NCBI GenBank assembly: GCA_021772595.1
Contig: JAJFLS010000575.1
Location: 1 to 24,884 of the forward strand
Direction: 5' to 3'
DNA: 24,884 nt
From: Opitutales bacterium
GTDB lineage: Bacteria > Verrucomicrobiota > Verrucomicrobiia > Opitutales > Opitutaceae
The translations under genes were made by a program, and so were the position numbers. Shown piece after piece: positions 8,458 through 17,803 of the stretch. Under the pieces are notes generated by a model. It was not told where the DNA came from and did not search any database. It saw only the letters and a list, made by a program, of their open reading frames with translations. The first letter of the stretch is position 1. Every line of letters begins with the position of its first letter.

Positions 8458-9708
8458 ATGAGCGGACCGCTAAACAAAGAAGCGAAAACCCACCGGCTCA
8501 TGAACCAGCGCCGGATCGCCTTCTCTCTCATCGAGCGTATCCAGACTTTGCTGGCGTCGGGGATCGTATTCAACCGCGAGCTCAACCAGCTCTTTCGGAG
8601 CCAAGGTCGATTTGGCTCGCGAGACCGCCGCCTCTACCGCGAGCTCATCTTCGCCTATCTTCGCTACAAGCCCTGGCTCGACCCCATGCGAGAAGACCAG
8701 GAACGCTTTTTCGACAATCTCCTCGCCCTCGCGAACCCGACACCGGAAATCGTCAGCTTGTATCCGACACTTGGACGCAAACCGATCCCGCACACGAAAT
8801 CCGAAGACCGCCATCACCTCATCGGCAAAACCGACGACGATCTCGAAACACTCCTCTCATCCTGGTTTCAATCCCACCTCACCCAGCCCCTCGACCTCGA
8901 AAACAGGAAAGCCCTCTTCTCGCGACCTCCTCTATGGCTGCGCGTCCAGCACGGTGATCCCGACCAAATCGTCCAGCAACTACGCCGCGCCGCGCCGCCT
9001 TCCACCAGACCTCCCCAAGCGATTTGGGGAGTCCCCGACGCAATTCGCTGTCCTGCCGATCTACCTCTCTCCAAAGTCCCCGCCTACGAAGCCGGCCAAA
9101 TCGAGGTGCAGGACATCAGCTCTCAACTCCTCCTCCAGCTCGTCCACCCGCAGCCCGAAGGCCGGTGGCTAGACGCCTGCGCCGGAGCCGGAGGCAAGAC
9201 CCTCCAGCTCGCCAAAATGCTCGGCGCCCGCGGAAAAGTCGTCGCCTACGACCCGCGCTCCGACGCCCTCGACGACCTCGAAAAACGCAGCCGCCGGGCC
9301 GGATTGAAGAACATCGAAATCACCCGCGAAAAGCCCGAGCATGGATCCTTCGACGGCGTTCTCGTCGACGCCCCCTGCTCCGGCTCCGGGACCTGGCGCC
9401 GCCACCCTTTCCTCATGCGCCAAATCCGCGAAAAGGACGTCCTCAAGCGTAGCCAAATCCAGAAAACCCTCCTCGATTTCTACGCGAACCGCGTCTCCGC
9501 TGGCGGGACACTCGCGTACGTCACCTGCTCCCTCAGCCGCATCGAAAACGAACTCGTCGCCTCCCACTTCCTCGAAACCCGAAAAGACTTCGAGCACGCC
9601 CCCCTCGCCAAAAATTTCGACCTCGAGGAAACCGCCCTCGGCATCACCATCCACCCCGCCCAATTCAACGGAGACGGCCTCTACATCGCCACCTTCAAAC
9701 GAAGGTAG
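8458..9708 (+). CDS. RsmB/NOP-family RNA (cytosine-5) methyltransferase
   Basis: Predicted SAM-dependent m5C methyltransferase acting on RNA, most likely 16S rRNA (RsmB/RsmF/NOP2 group, cytoplasm). The product is 416 aa. Residues 1-110 resemble a helical NusB-like N-terminal region (RDRRLYRELIFAYLRY). A linker follows, ending in EVQDISSQLLLQL. The Rossmann domain carries SAM motif I, DACAGAGGKTLQLA, near residue 240. Motif IV is VDAPCSGSGTWRRHP with C307, and motif VI is YVTCSLSRIENE with the catalytic C357. The 50-residue spacing is usual for the two-cysteine mechanism. It lies 40 bp downstream of lptD on the same strand. I leave the symbol open because the target base (C967 as for RsmB, or another) cannot be read from the sequence. 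Confidence 0.92.
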   Translation: MSGPLNKEAKTHRLMNQRRIAFSLIERIQTLLASGIVFNRELNQLFRSQGRFGSRDRRLYRELIFAYLRYKPWLDPMREDQERFFDNLLALANPTPEIVSLYPTLGRKPIPHTKSEDRHHLIGKTDDDLETLLSSWFQSHLTQPLDLENRKALFSRPPLWLRVQHGDPDQIVQQLRRAAPPSTRPPQAIWGVPDAIRCPADLPLSKVPAYEAGQIEVQDISSQLLLQLVHPQPEGRWLDACAGAGGKTLQLAKMLGARGKVVAYDPRSDALDDLEKRSRRAGLKNIEITREKPEHGSFDGVLVDAPCSGSGTWRRHPFLMRQIREKDVLKRSQIQKTLLDFYANRVSAGGTLAYVTCSLSRIENELVASHFLETRKDFEHAPLAKNFDLEETALGITIHPAQFNGDGLYIATFKRR

Positions 9709-9724
9709 GTAAAAGGTATCGCTT

Positions 9725-9801
9725 CGTCATCATCTTCGTCCTTGTCATTGTCTTTATTTTCGAGGTTCGAAACGGACGAAGACGAAGACAAGGACGATGA
9801 T
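9725..9801. repeat. family D hairpin repeat, copy 2
   Basis: Arms at 9725-9752 and 9775-9801 are imperfect inverses using the same words as the 6067-6146 copy (CGTCATCATCTTCG, GACAAGGACGATGA). The loop contains TTCGAGGTTCGAA. It lies 16 bp after the methyltransferase stop. It is not followed by a T-run on plus, so it is not a textbook intrinsic terminator, though the strong hairpin could still affect the 3' end of the transcript. Confidence 0.7.
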
Positions 9802-9861
9802 TCCCAGTCAAGTGACAGGTATCATCGCTCCCATCGGCTCGGTCCTCTCTACCAAAACCAA

Positions 9862-9884
9862 ATCGCCTGCAAGCAGGCTCCTAC
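9862..9884 (-). repeat. family A GTAG repeat, solitary half
   Basis: On the minus strand it reads GTAGGAGCCTGCTTGCAGGC from 9884 downwards. This is the same unit as in the pairs at 2936-3032, 11151-11246 and 24278-24352, but without an inverted partner. Confidence 0.75.
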
Positions 9885-9892
9885 ACCCAGAG

Positions 9893-10175
9893 AACACGGA
9901 TGGAATCGAACAAGCGTATCATCATTTAAAATATCTGTGTGCTCTGTGATATCTGTGGTTATAAAAACTCCCTTCCCGTCGAATTCTCGAAAAGACCAAC
10001 TTTTGCGCATTTTGCGCCTTTTTGTGGCCATCAAATCCTTCTTCGCGTGATGGTCGGAACGACGCAGTAGCTCCGCTACCGGAGACCTGGTCCCGCATGC
10101 GGGAAGATCCGCCGCTACCTTTTGTCGATTCGCGAAAATCCGTGTCCATTCGCGGTTCAAAATCTATGGTTGCGA
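9893..10175. repeat. dispersed intergenic repeat cluster (family E copy 1 and flanks)
   Basis: The core 9977-10104 matches 22755-22881: both read TCGAATTCTCGA, then GTGGCCATCAAATCCTTCTT, then GGTCGGAACGACGCAGT, then the palindrome CCCGCATGCGGG. Left of it (9896-9962) are GAACACGGATGGAAT and ATATCTGTGTGCTCTGTGAT. Right of it (10128-10170) is AAAATCCGTGTCCATTCGCG. These phrases are familiar to me as multi-copy intergenic DNA in environmental bacteria that yields spurious proteins in both strands. With the hairpin at 9725-9801 and the half-repeat at 9862-9884 they account for the 580-bp gap before scpA. I see no gene here. Confidence 0.7.
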
Positions 10176-10288
10176 CTTTCCTGCTCTAGGAACTTCGTGG
10201 GCAGAGAACCACCCCTCCTCCCATCAACTTGTTCACAAACCCGCTTTTGTCATTGCCAGGCCCTCGCCTTCGAATCTGAACTCTAAAC

Positions 10289-11056
10289 GTGATCGCCGAA
10301 ATTGATCCTAGAATAAAGCTCTCCGTCTTCGAAGGCCCGCTCGACCTCCTGCTCTTCCTCATACGCAAGCACGAAATCGACATCTACGACATCCCCATCG
10401 AACTCGTCCTCGACCAGTACCTCGAGGTCCTCAACAGCATGCAGGAGGTCAAGCTCGAGATCGCCGGCGACTTCTTCGTCATGGCCGCCACGCTCATGGA
10501 GATCAAAAGCCGCCTGCTTCTCCCCAAACAGCACCGGACCGCCTCGACCGACGATGACGACGAAGACCTCGACCCGCGCTGGGAACTCGTCCACCAGCTC
10601 ATCGAATACAAGAAATTCAAGGAAGCCGCCGACCGGCTCGACGATCTTTCCATCGACGCCTCGCTCCGCCTCACCCGCGACTACCGCTCCGTCAACAAAG
10701 CCGAGACCCCTCTCCGACCGCTCAAGCCCGAAGACAAAATCGCCGTCTGGAATTCGTTCAACATCGTCCTCCGAAGACTCTCGGAAAAGCTCGTTCTCGG
10801 AGAAATCCAAGACGACATGACCACCGTCGTCGACCAGATGGAGATGCTCATCGACAAGATCCGACACCACCCCACCTTCGAATTCTCGGAGCTATTCCCA
10901 GGCAAATGCAGCCTGAAGCTTATCGTCGTCACCTTCATCGCGATTCTTGAGCTGACCCGTCTCAAGCGCTTGACCATCGTCCAAAACGAGGCCTTCTCCG
11001 ACTTCGAGATTACCCGCGTCGACGGACACGACCCCGACGAAACCCCAGAGCAGTAA
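10289..11056 (+). CDS. scpA: segregation and condensation protein ScpA
   Basis: ScpA is the kleisin subunit of bacterial condensin. Its ends bridge the SMC ATPase heads and its middle binds ScpB, acting on the nucleoid. The GTG start at 10289 leads directly into the diagnostic N-terminal sequence LSVFEGPLDLLLFLIRKHEIDIYDIPI. FFVMAATLMEIKSRLLLP follows near residues 65-82. An acidic linker (DDDDED near residue 90) is next, then a C-terminal winged-helix part (LKLIVVTFIAILELTRLKRL) that contacts SMC. The length is 255 aa, normal for the family. scpB, its common neighbour, is not downstream: a repeat-rich gap and an efflux operon follow. No Shine-Dalgarno motif is seen. Confidence 0.95.
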   Translation: MIAEIDPRIKLSVFEGPLDLLLFLIRKHEIDIYDIPIELVLDQYLEVLNSMQEVKLEIAGDFFVMAATLMEIKSRLLLPKQHRTASTDDDDEDLDPRWELVHQLIEYKKFKEAADRLDDLSIDASLRLTRDYRSVNKAETPLRPLKPEDKIAVWNSFNIVLRRLSEKLVLGEIQDDMTTVVDQMEMLIDKIRHHPTFEFSELFPGKCSLKLIVVTFIAILELTRLKRLTIVQNEAFSDFEITRVDGHDPDETPEQ

Positions 11057-11069
11057 CCCAGCCGCGAAA

Positions 11070-11094
11070 TAGCTACGCCGAGACTTCAGCGTGG
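11070..11094 (+). repeat. short palindromic repeat, family C copy 1
   Basis: TAGCTACGCCGAGACTTC is followed by AGCGTGG. The inverse, with perfect stem ACGCCGA/TCGGCGT, occurs at 24354-24376. The adjacent TAGCTAC again supplies a GTAG-like foot. Confidence 0.55.
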
Positions 11095-11150
11095 ATTCTG
11101 CAATCGTCCCTCGGAAAACGCCTCAAGCTGAAAGCGACGGTTCGCCGATT

Positions 11151-11246
11151 GTAGGAGCCTGTCATTGACCCCGACCTGTCGGTGGCTTGCAGGCGATTAT
11201 TTCCCTGGTTCATGGCGAAGGAAATCGCCTGCAAGCAGGCTCCTAC
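11151..11246. repeat. REPIN-like inverted pair, family A copy 2
   Basis: GTAG stands at both outer ends (11151 on plus, 11246 on minus). The left unit carries the same 24-bp insert as 2936-3032, with one base changed (CATTG for CATCG). The spacer between the two units is unrelated, so the units are conserved and the loop is not. Confidence 0.85.
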
Positions 11247-11356
11247 ATTTGATAAACACGATAAGTCGAAGCCCTTGAGCTGAGCGGAAGTAGAGACACT
11301 GGAACGCCTAACTTCCCTAAGAGACTGTTAAATGAGTCAGTTTGGCGAATCGTTGG

Positions 11357-11426
11357 AACGGGGCGGCGCCCGTTCACTACCCTGAAATTCCCTTCGAATA
11401 GGTAGCGTTCGGGCGCCACCCCGAAT
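11357..11426. repeat. GTAG repeat pair, family B (head-to-head)
   Basis: Arms 11357-11382 and 11401-11426 are inverted and near-identical over about 22 bases, with GGTAG on the inner side of each. The plus-strand unit reads GGTAGCGTTCGGGCGCCACC. A related unit, GGTAGTGCTCGGGCACCGCC, lies at 20751-20776. The arrangement is opposite to family A. The 135 bp to the adaptor gene at 11562 contain no other feature I can name. Confidence 0.7.
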
Positions 11427-11561
11427 GTATTTCAACTTTTTAAACAGCCTCCCCTAAAAGCGGAAAAGAAAGCTAATGGAATACCTTTACCTTTTTCGCG
11501 GCATTTGTTCGTCTGGAAACAGTCAATCGCTCGAAGGCTTCCAAGTAACCTGCAATCTCAG

Positions 11562-12671
11562 ATGTTTAAAAAGCTCCTCATCGCTGTCGTAGCGCTCTCG
11601 GTTATTATCGGTGGGCTCTACTTGATCAAGAATGCCCAGGGCCGAGCCGCCGCTTCCATGGGCGGCTTCACGCCACAGCCGATCTCCGTCACCACTGCGA
11701 TCGTCGAGGAACACGATTGGAAACCGACCATTGACGCCATCGGTTCGCTCGCCGCGATCCGGGGTGTGACCGTCAGCGCCGAAGTCGCAGGCGTGATCTC
11801 GACCATCCAATTCGATTCCGGACAAACCGTCAACGAAGGCGACCTGCTTGTAGAGCTGGACACTTCTTCCGAGCGAGCTCAACTCAAAGCGGCCGTCGCC
11901 CAAACTCGACTCGCCAAGATTCGCTTAGACAGAGCCGCCGAGCTGCGGAGCAAAAACACGGTCGCTCAATCCGAACTCGACACCGCGGAGGCCGAAAACT
12001 CAGAGGCGCAGGCCCAAGTCGAGAACCTCGAGAGCATCATCGAAAAGAAACGCATTCGCGCCCCCTTCGCTGGACGGCTCGGCTTGCGTCAAGTGGATCT
12101 CGGCCAATACCTGACCTCCGGAGCTGGGATCGTTTCACTCCAATCGGCCGATCCCATACTGCTCGATTTCTCGCTTCCCCAGCAACGCATCTCCGATCTC
12201 AGCGTCGGCATGCCGATTGAAATTTCGACAGACGCATTCCCGGACGAGACCTTCCACGGCACGCTCACGGCCATAGCTCCCGAGATCTCGGTCGTCACGC
12301 GCACCCTGTCGCTTCAAGCCACTTTCGACAACGCGGAGAACCGACTCCTGCCCGGCATGTTCGCCCGGGCTCAAGTCATTCTCGACGAAACGGAACCCTC
12401 GCTCATTCTTCCAGCGACTTCCGTGCTGTTCGCTCCCTACGGAGATAGCGTCTTCCTCGTGGAAGAGAAAGACGGAGGCAAATTCGCCATGCAGAAATTC
12501 ATTCGAATCAAGACCAATCGAGGTGACTACGTATCCATAGAATCGGGACTCGAAGCAGGCGACGTCGTTGTCTCAACAGGCGGATTCAAACTGCGAAACG
12601 GAGTCCCGGTGGTAGAGAAGAACGAATTCGCTCTCGAATCTGAACTCTCGCCTAATCCCGAAGATTCTTAA
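11562..12671 (+). CDS. RND efflux periplasmic adaptor (membrane fusion protein)
   Basis: This adaptor bridges the inner-membrane pump and the outer-membrane channel encoded directly downstream. I chose the ATG at 11562, which opens straight into a membrane anchor or uncleaved signal (MFKKLLIAVVALSVIIGGLY). An in-frame TTG at 11505 would add 19 unlikely residues. The product is 369 aa. It has a barrel-sandwich/lipoyl half-motif (VSAEVAGVISTIQFDSGQTV, about residues 70-90), then an alpha-hairpin (about 105-165). The second lipoyl half follows (RIRAPFAGRLGLRQVDLGQY), then the beta-barrel (LLPGMFARAQVIL) and a membrane-proximal domain ending near residue 355. The next start is 20 bp away, so it belongs to an operon. 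The substrate cannot be predicted. Confidence 0.93.
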   Translation: MFKKLLIAVVALSVIIGGLYLIKNAQGRAAASMGGFTPQPISVTTAIVEEHDWKPTIDAIGSLAAIRGVTVSAEVAGVISTIQFDSGQTVNEGDLLVELDTSSERAQLKAAVAQTRLAKIRLDRAAELRSKNTVAQSELDTAEAENSEAQAQVENLESIIEKKRIRAPFAGRLGLRQVDLGQYLTSGAGIVSLQSADPILLDFSLPQQRISDLSVGMPIEISTDAFPDETFHGTLTAIAPEISVVTRTLSLQATFDNAENRLLPGMFARAQVILDETEPSLILPATSVLFAPYGDSVFLVEEKDGGKFAMQKFIRIKTNRGDYVSIESGLEAGDVVVSTGGFKLRNGVPVVEKNEFALESELSPNPEDS

Positions 12672-12691
12672 ACCGGATCAGAGCGCAGCCG

Positions 12692-15600
12692 ATGAAATCC
12701 TTTACTGAACTCTTCATCCGAAAACCTGTTCTCGCGACAGTCATAAACTTGGTGATTATCATCGCCGGGGTCCAAGCGATTCGCTCGCTCAACGTCCGCC
12801 AATTTCCGCAAAGCGAAAGTTCGGTCGTCACTGTAACCACAGCCTATGTCGGAGCCGATGCCGAGCTCGTCCGCGGCTTCATCACCGTACCCCTGGAACG
12901 CGTGATCGCGGGCGCGGATGGAATCGAGCACATCGAGTCGACAAGCTCCCAGGGAATTTCAAGCATCAACGTGACCTTGAAACTCAACTACGACCCGAAC
13001 AAAGCCCTTTCGGAAATCAGCTCAAAGGTCGATCAAGTCCGCCGCGACCTTCCCCCTTCCGCCGAAGTCCCCATCATCAATATAGTCTCCGCCGACAATC
13101 GCTTCGCGAGCGCCTATCTCTACTTCGCGTCGGATATTCTCAATCAGAACGAAATCACGGATTACCTCATACGGTCTGTCCAGCCACGCCTCTCCGCGAT
13201 CGAAGGCGTACAGCGCGCGGACGTACTCGGAAACAAAGTCTTCGCCGCCAGAATATGGCTCGACCCCGGTCGCATGGCCGCGCTCAACGTCAGCCCCAGC
13301 CAGATCAGGCAAGCCCTTTCGGTAAACAACTTCCTTTCGGCTCCCGGCAGCACCAAAGGCAACTACCTCAGCGTCAAGCTCAAGGCGGATACCGACATTC
13401 GCTCGATCGAGGAATTCAAGCGGCTCGTCGTCAAGCGAGAGGGCGACGCTCTCGTCCATCTCGAGGATATAGCGAACGTATTTCTAGGAGCGGAAAACTA
13501 TGAATCCGAAATCCGGTTTTCGGGACGAACCTGCATCTTTATCGGCATCTGGCCGCTCCCCAACGCGAACGCCCTCGATGTCCTCAAACGCGTTCGCGCC
13601 GAAATGGAGGAGATCGTTGCGGACGTTCCTGTCGGAATGGACGCGGGAATCGGCTTCGACTCGACCCTCTTTATCGAAGAATCAATAGTGGAAGTCATCA
13701 CGACTCTGAGCGAAACCCTGCTCATCGTCGTCGTCATATTTCTTTTTCTCGGGTCCCTGCGCTCCGTACTTGTACCCATAATCGCAATACCGCTTTCCCT
13801 GATCGGAGCCGTATTTCTCATGCAGATTTTCGGATTCTCAATCAATCTGCTCACGCTGCTGGCCATCGTCCTATCCGTCGGACTCGTTGTCGACGACGCC
13901 ATCGTGATTGTAGAAAACGTCGAGCGACATATGGGCCTCGGCAAGACGCCGATTGAAGCCGCTATTGTTGGAGTACGAGAGCTCGTCGGTCCAATCATCG
14001 CAATCACCATCACCCTCGCCGCAGTCTACGCCCCCATCGGATTTCAAGGCGGCATCACCGGCTCTCTATTCCGGGAATTCGCTTTCACGCTCGTTGGAGC
14101 TGTCACCATTTCCGGTATCGTCGCGCTCACGCTTTCGCCGGTCATGTCGGCCAAGCTGCTCAAGCCCGGCATGGAAGAGCATGGCCTCCCCGGTTTGCTG
14201 TCCCGATTTTTCGAGCGCTTGAAAGATGGATACATGCGCGTGCTCGACTCGACATTGCGAGCCCGCCCCATCGTCTACGGGGCATGGCTCATCCTCACTT
14301 TCGCTTGCATCCCCATGTACCTACAATCCCCGAAGGAAGTAGCCCCTACCGAGGACCGCGGCATCATTTTCGGGATCGTGATCACCCCCTCGAATTCCAC
14401 TCTCGACATGCACCGGCAAAACATTTTGGCGGCTAACGACATTTTCCAAGACGTTCCGGAAGCGCTACTCACCTTTCAGATCACCAACGCCACGGGCGGC
14501 TTCGGCGGCTTGCGGCTAAAGCCCTTCGAAGAAAGAGATCGGTCCGTTTTCGACGTGCTTCCCGAAATAAGGGCGAAACTCTCTGGGCTCCCCGGTATCC
14601 AGATGTTTCCGGTCGTGCCAGGTTCGTTGCCTGGCGCCGGAAGCTTCCCCGTCCAATTCGTCATCGCCTCGACAGCGGAGAGCGAGCGAATCGTCGAATT
14701 CGCCCGCGAGATCCAGTTGAAATCCCTCCAAAGCGGCATGTTCAATTTCCCGCCGCAAGTCGACGTCAAGTTCGACCAGCCGCAAGCCGAGATCTCCATC
14801 GATCGCGAAAAGGTCGCCGCGATGGGGCTCAATCTCCAGCAAATCGGAAGCGACATTTCCTCCATGGTCGGCGGCAACTATGTCAACCGCTTCAACATCG
14901 AAGGCCGCAGCTACAAGGTGATCCCGCAAATCGAACGCGCCGGGCGGCTCACCGCCGAAGACCTGGAGTCGATCCACGTCACCGGAGCCGATGGAACCCT
15001 CATGCCTCTCAGCACGATCGCAACGATCACCTACAGTGCCACCCCGCGTTCGCTAAATCGCTTTCAGCAGCTCAACGCGGTGAAACTTACCGGATCGATC
15101 AACCGCCCCCTCGGCGAAGTGCTCGCGTTCATGGAAGCAGAAGCCGACAAGCTCCTCCCCAAAGGCTACCTCATCGACTACACCGGCGAATCGCGCCAGC
15201 TCCAGACCGAGGGAAATCGATTTCTGCTCTCGTTCATCCTCGCTATCGTATTGATTATCCTAGTACTCGCAGCTCAATTCAACAGCTTCCGAGATCCGTT
15301 TATCATCATTCTCGGATCCGTACCCCTGGCGATGTTCGGGGCCTTGATCTTCACCTACTTGAAGATGCCCAACAACAACATCCCATTCTTCACCAATGAG
15401 TGGACCACCACGTTAAACATCTACTCGCAAGTAGGACTGGTCACCTTAATCGGCCTCGTATCCAAAAATGGTATACTCATCGTCGAATTCGCCAATCAAA
15501 TGCAGCTACAAGGCCAGTCGAAACTTGAAGCCGTCCGCGCGGCCGCTGCGACACGACTACGGCCGATCCTAATGACAAGCATGGCAACCGTTTGCGGCCA

Positions 15601-15796
15601 CTTCCCGCTCACCTTAGTCACTGGAGCAGGAGCCGAAGCGCGCAATAGCATCGGACTGGTTCTCGTAGGCGGCATGGCGATCGGCACGGTGTTCACGCTC
15701 TTCATCGTCCCCTCGATCTACATGCTCATCGCGAAAGACAAATCCTCAGAATCATCGAAGGCCGAGGTGTTCGAGAACGCCTCGGCTTCCGCTTAA
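12692..15796 (+). CDS. RND multidrug efflux transporter, HAE1 type
   Basis: Inner-membrane proton/drug antiporter of the AcrB/MexB type, 1034 aa and full length. The N-terminal helix MKSFTELFIRKPVLATVINL is typical. Two large periplasmic loops (about residues 30-330 and 560-860) alternate with helix bundles. The TM4 proton-relay pair is D401-D402 in VGLVVDDAIVIVENVERHM, and the TM10 lysine is K925 in GLVSKNGILIVEFANQM. The gene sits between adaptor and TolC genes with gaps of 20 and 18 bp. That order (adaptor, pump, channel) indicates one transcript and a complete tripartite pump. A multidrug or lipid-like substrate is inferred from the HAE1 group; a heavy-metal (CzcA) type is less likely. 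No regulator gene adjoins the operon. Confidence 0.96.
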   Translation: MKSFTELFIRKPVLATVINLVIIIAGVQAIRSLNVRQFPQSESSVVTVTTAYVGADAELVRGFITVPLERVIAGADGIEHIESTSSQGISSINVTLKLNYDPNKALSEISSKVDQVRRDLPPSAEVPIINIVSADNRFASAYLYFASDILNQNEITDYLIRSVQPRLSAIEGVQRADVLGNKVFAARIWLDPGRMAALNVSPSQIRQALSVNNFLSAPGSTKGNYLSVKLKADTDIRSIEEFKRLVVKREGDALVHLEDIANVFLGAENYESEIRFSGRTCIFIGIWPLPNANALDVLKRVRAEMEEIVADVPVGMDAGIGFDSTLFIEESIVEVITTLSETLLIVVVIFLFLGSLRSVLVPIIAIPLSLIGAVFLMQIFGFSINLLTLLAIVLSVGLVVDDAIVIVENVERHMGLGKTPIEAAIVGVRELVGPIIAITITLAAVYAPIGFQGGITGSLFREFAFTLVGAVTISGIVALTLSPVMSAKLLKPGMEEHGLPGLLSRFFERLKDGYMRVLDSTLRARPIVYGAWLILTFACIPMYLQSPKEVAPTEDRGIIFGIVITPSNSTLDMHRQNILAANDIFQDVPEALLTFQITNATGGFGGLRLKPFEERDRSVFDVLPEIRAKLSGLPGIQMFPVVPGSLPGAGSFPVQFVIASTAESERIVEFAREIQLKSLQSGMFNFPPQVDVKFDQPQAEISIDREKVAAMGLNLQQIGSDISSMVGGNYVNRFNIEGRSYKVIPQIERAGRLTAEDLESIHVTGADGTLMPLSTIATITYSATPRSLNRFQQLNAVKLTGSINRPLGEVLAFMEAEADKLLPKGYLIDYTGESRQLQTEGNRFLLSFILAIVLIILVLAAQFNSFRDPFIIILGSVPLAMFGALIFTYLKMPNNNIPFFTNEWTTTLNIYSQVGLVTLIGLVSKNGILIVEFANQMQLQGQSKLEAVRAAAATRLRPILMTSMATVCGHFPLTLVTGAGAEARNSIGLVLVGGMAIGTVFTLFIVPSIYMLIAKDKSSESSKAEVFENASASA

Positions 15797-15814
15797 CGTA
15801 TTCCACTTTCCGCC

Positions 15815-17164
15815 ATGCGATTCACACAACTGTTTCTCACTCCACTATTGCTGTGCCTGGCACTCGCGCTTCCGGCTAATCGGATTTCCGCTCAAAGCCA
15901 AACGCCAATCCCTCAGCAACTCGAACTTTCGACCGCCATCATCTATGCTCTAGAGAACAACTTCGCCATCCGTCAAGCGCAGCAGCGTATTCGAGAGCAA
16001 GAAGGCCTCATCATCACCGTCAAAGCGAACGTCCTGCCGGAAGCGACATTGAACGCCAACTACACCGAACGCGATGCCGCCCTCTCGGAGCCGAACGGCT
16101 TTTTCGAGCCGATCACCGCCAATTGGAACGTGAACGTTCAAATCCGACAGGCAGTCTATTCAGGAGGAAAACTATTGGTCGCCTTGGGCTCTCAAAAACT
16201 CGAGGAAGAGGCTGCCCTCCTCGATCTTCAGGGCGTCATCAACCAGGCCCTGCTCGAAACCCGAACGCGATTTTACGATGTCCTTCTCGCTCGGGATCAA
16301 ATCACAGTCGAAGAGCAAAATATTAGACTCCTCGAAGAACAACTTCAAGACGCCAAGAATCGCTACGAAGCGGGCAGCGTATCCAATTTCTCAGTGCTCC
16401 GCGCCGAAGTCGAACTAGCCAATGCCCAACCCGCATTCATCCGATCCAAAAGCCGCTACCGCACCGCTATCGACGCCCTCCGCCAAAGCCTCGGCTACGT
16501 GAACGACAATCCTCTAGAAGTCGGAACCATCCCCGAATTCGTAGGAGAACTAAAGTACGAGCCAATCGAATTTGATCTTCCCGCCGCTCTGGGAAACGGA
16601 AGAACGCGCCGCCCCGACCTGCTCCGTCTCGAAAAAATAGCGCTCTCGCGCGCAATGCTCATTAAGGTTGAAAAAGCCGCCAATCGGCCCGACGTGGATC
16701 TCGTCGCCGGATACCAAGCCAACCGCTCATTCCCGTCGTCCAGCGTCTCCGATTCACTCAAAGGCTGGACCCTTGGACTCCAGACGAATTGGAACATCTT
16801 CGATGGGCATGCCCGCCACGGCCGTATCGTTCAGGCCAAAGCGCGTCTCGATCAAGCCGATCTCGATTTCAAATCCCAACGCCTGGCAGTCGAAGTTGAG
16901 ATCCGACAAGCGTATTCGAATTTCGAGGAAGCGAAACAGCTCGTCGCCGCCGCAGCGAAAGTTTCCGATCAAGCAGAAGAAGCCCTTCGCCTCGCGGATG
17001 CCCGCTACTCCGCCGGAGACGGAACCCAGCTCGACATCCTACAAACCCGCGTCGCCCTCACCCAAGCCCGCACAAACCAACTTGAAGCGAACTACAGCTA
17101 CAACGTAGCCGTCGCCAAACTACACCAAGCAACCGGACAACCCGACGTCGTCATCCAGAAGTAA
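15815..17164 (+). CDS. TolC-like outer-membrane efflux channel
   Basis: Outer-membrane factor of the same tripartite system, 449 aa. A signal peptide (MRFTQLFLTPLLLCLALALP, cleavage near residue 26 after RISA) is followed by two OEP repeats. The first has LELSTAIIYALENNFAIRQA and a long helix with LLEEQLQDAKNRYEAGSVSNFSVLRAEVELA. The second has RRPDLLRLEKIALSRA, GLQTNWNIFDGHARHGRI and EALRLADARYSAGDGTQLDILQTR. The paired RYEAG/RYSAG turns mark the two structural repeats that give TolC its trimeric tunnel. It is the last gene of the operon. No clear terminator hairpin with a T-run follows. Confidence 0.95.
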   Translation: MRFTQLFLTPLLLCLALALPANRISAQSQTPIPQQLELSTAIIYALENNFAIRQAQQRIREQEGLIITVKANVLPEATLNANYTERDAALSEPNGFFEPITANWNVNVQIRQAVYSGGKLLVALGSQKLEEEAALLDLQGVINQALLETRTRFYDVLLARDQITVEEQNIRLLEEQLQDAKNRYEAGSVSNFSVLRAEVELANAQPAFIRSKSRYRTAIDALRQSLGYVNDNPLEVGTIPEFVGELKYEPIEFDLPAALGNGRTRRPDLLRLEKIALSRAMLIKVEKAANRPDVDLVAGYQANRSFPSSSVSDSLKGWTLGLQTNWNIFDGHARHGRIVQAKARLDQADLDFKSQRLAVEVEIRQAYSNFEEAKQLVAAAAKVSDQAEEALRLADARYSAGDGTQLDILQTRVALTQARTNQLEANYSYNVAVAKLHQATGQPDVVIQK

Positions 17165-17803
17165 ACCCCTCACTACTCCCCCTCACCCAGCTCGTCTCGG
17201 CGAATCAACGAGAAGCCGGATCACCATTCACCATTCACTATCTCTCCGTCACAATTTCGAAACCTCCCGTCGCTTCGCGACACCTATTTGATGCCTCGCA
17301 TCAACCTGACAATCAAATTCCAATTTTCTCCGAGCCTCTAATGATTGGAGAAGGATTTTACCGAGAACCTCGAAAACTCTGAGTTTCGCATATCGTGACG
17401 CTCCCGCTTCAGCGGAAGTATCGTAGGATTCCTTCATACAGAAAGACCCAGGCTGATTTTACAGACAAAAGCAACATATTCTAAGCATAAATACTTATTT
17501 AACCTTGCTCTCAGTCCACAATTAAGGCGAACTGACCGTAATTTCCCAATCCGCTAAAGACCGCCCCAATGACCATCCTCAATTGTAAAAGCGTACCGAG
17601 GCCAGAGCCGACAGCAAAGCGAACAACAACTCAGAGCCTCGAAAACCGCCCTCAACCGCACTTCAAGATTCACGATATGTGTACCGAGTGGAGCGACAAC
17701 GCAGTGAAAAACAACTGAGTCCACCTATATTAACACTGTTGTCTAAAAATTGAATGATTCGGTTGACGAAGATTTGATCAAGTTGAAGAGAGAAGGAAAA
17801 CGA
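17165..17803. other. gene-poor, AT-richer gap with a degenerate duplication
   Basis: I find no credible gene. Two diverged copies of a segment of about 43 bp start with GTACCGAG at 17593 and 17681 (88 bp apart) and share the order GTACCGAG, GAGC, ACA, GCA, AACAACT, AG, CC. Composition drifts away from the GC-rich, C-ending codon pattern of the efflux genes, so this looks like the left edge of the accessory segment. Confidence 0.4.

Noticed and set aside
9742..10160. Overlapping short reading frames on both strands in the gap before scpA
   Set aside because: They translate dispersed intergenic repeats (hairpin D, half-repeat A and the family E block). The same DNA recurs at 22755-22881.
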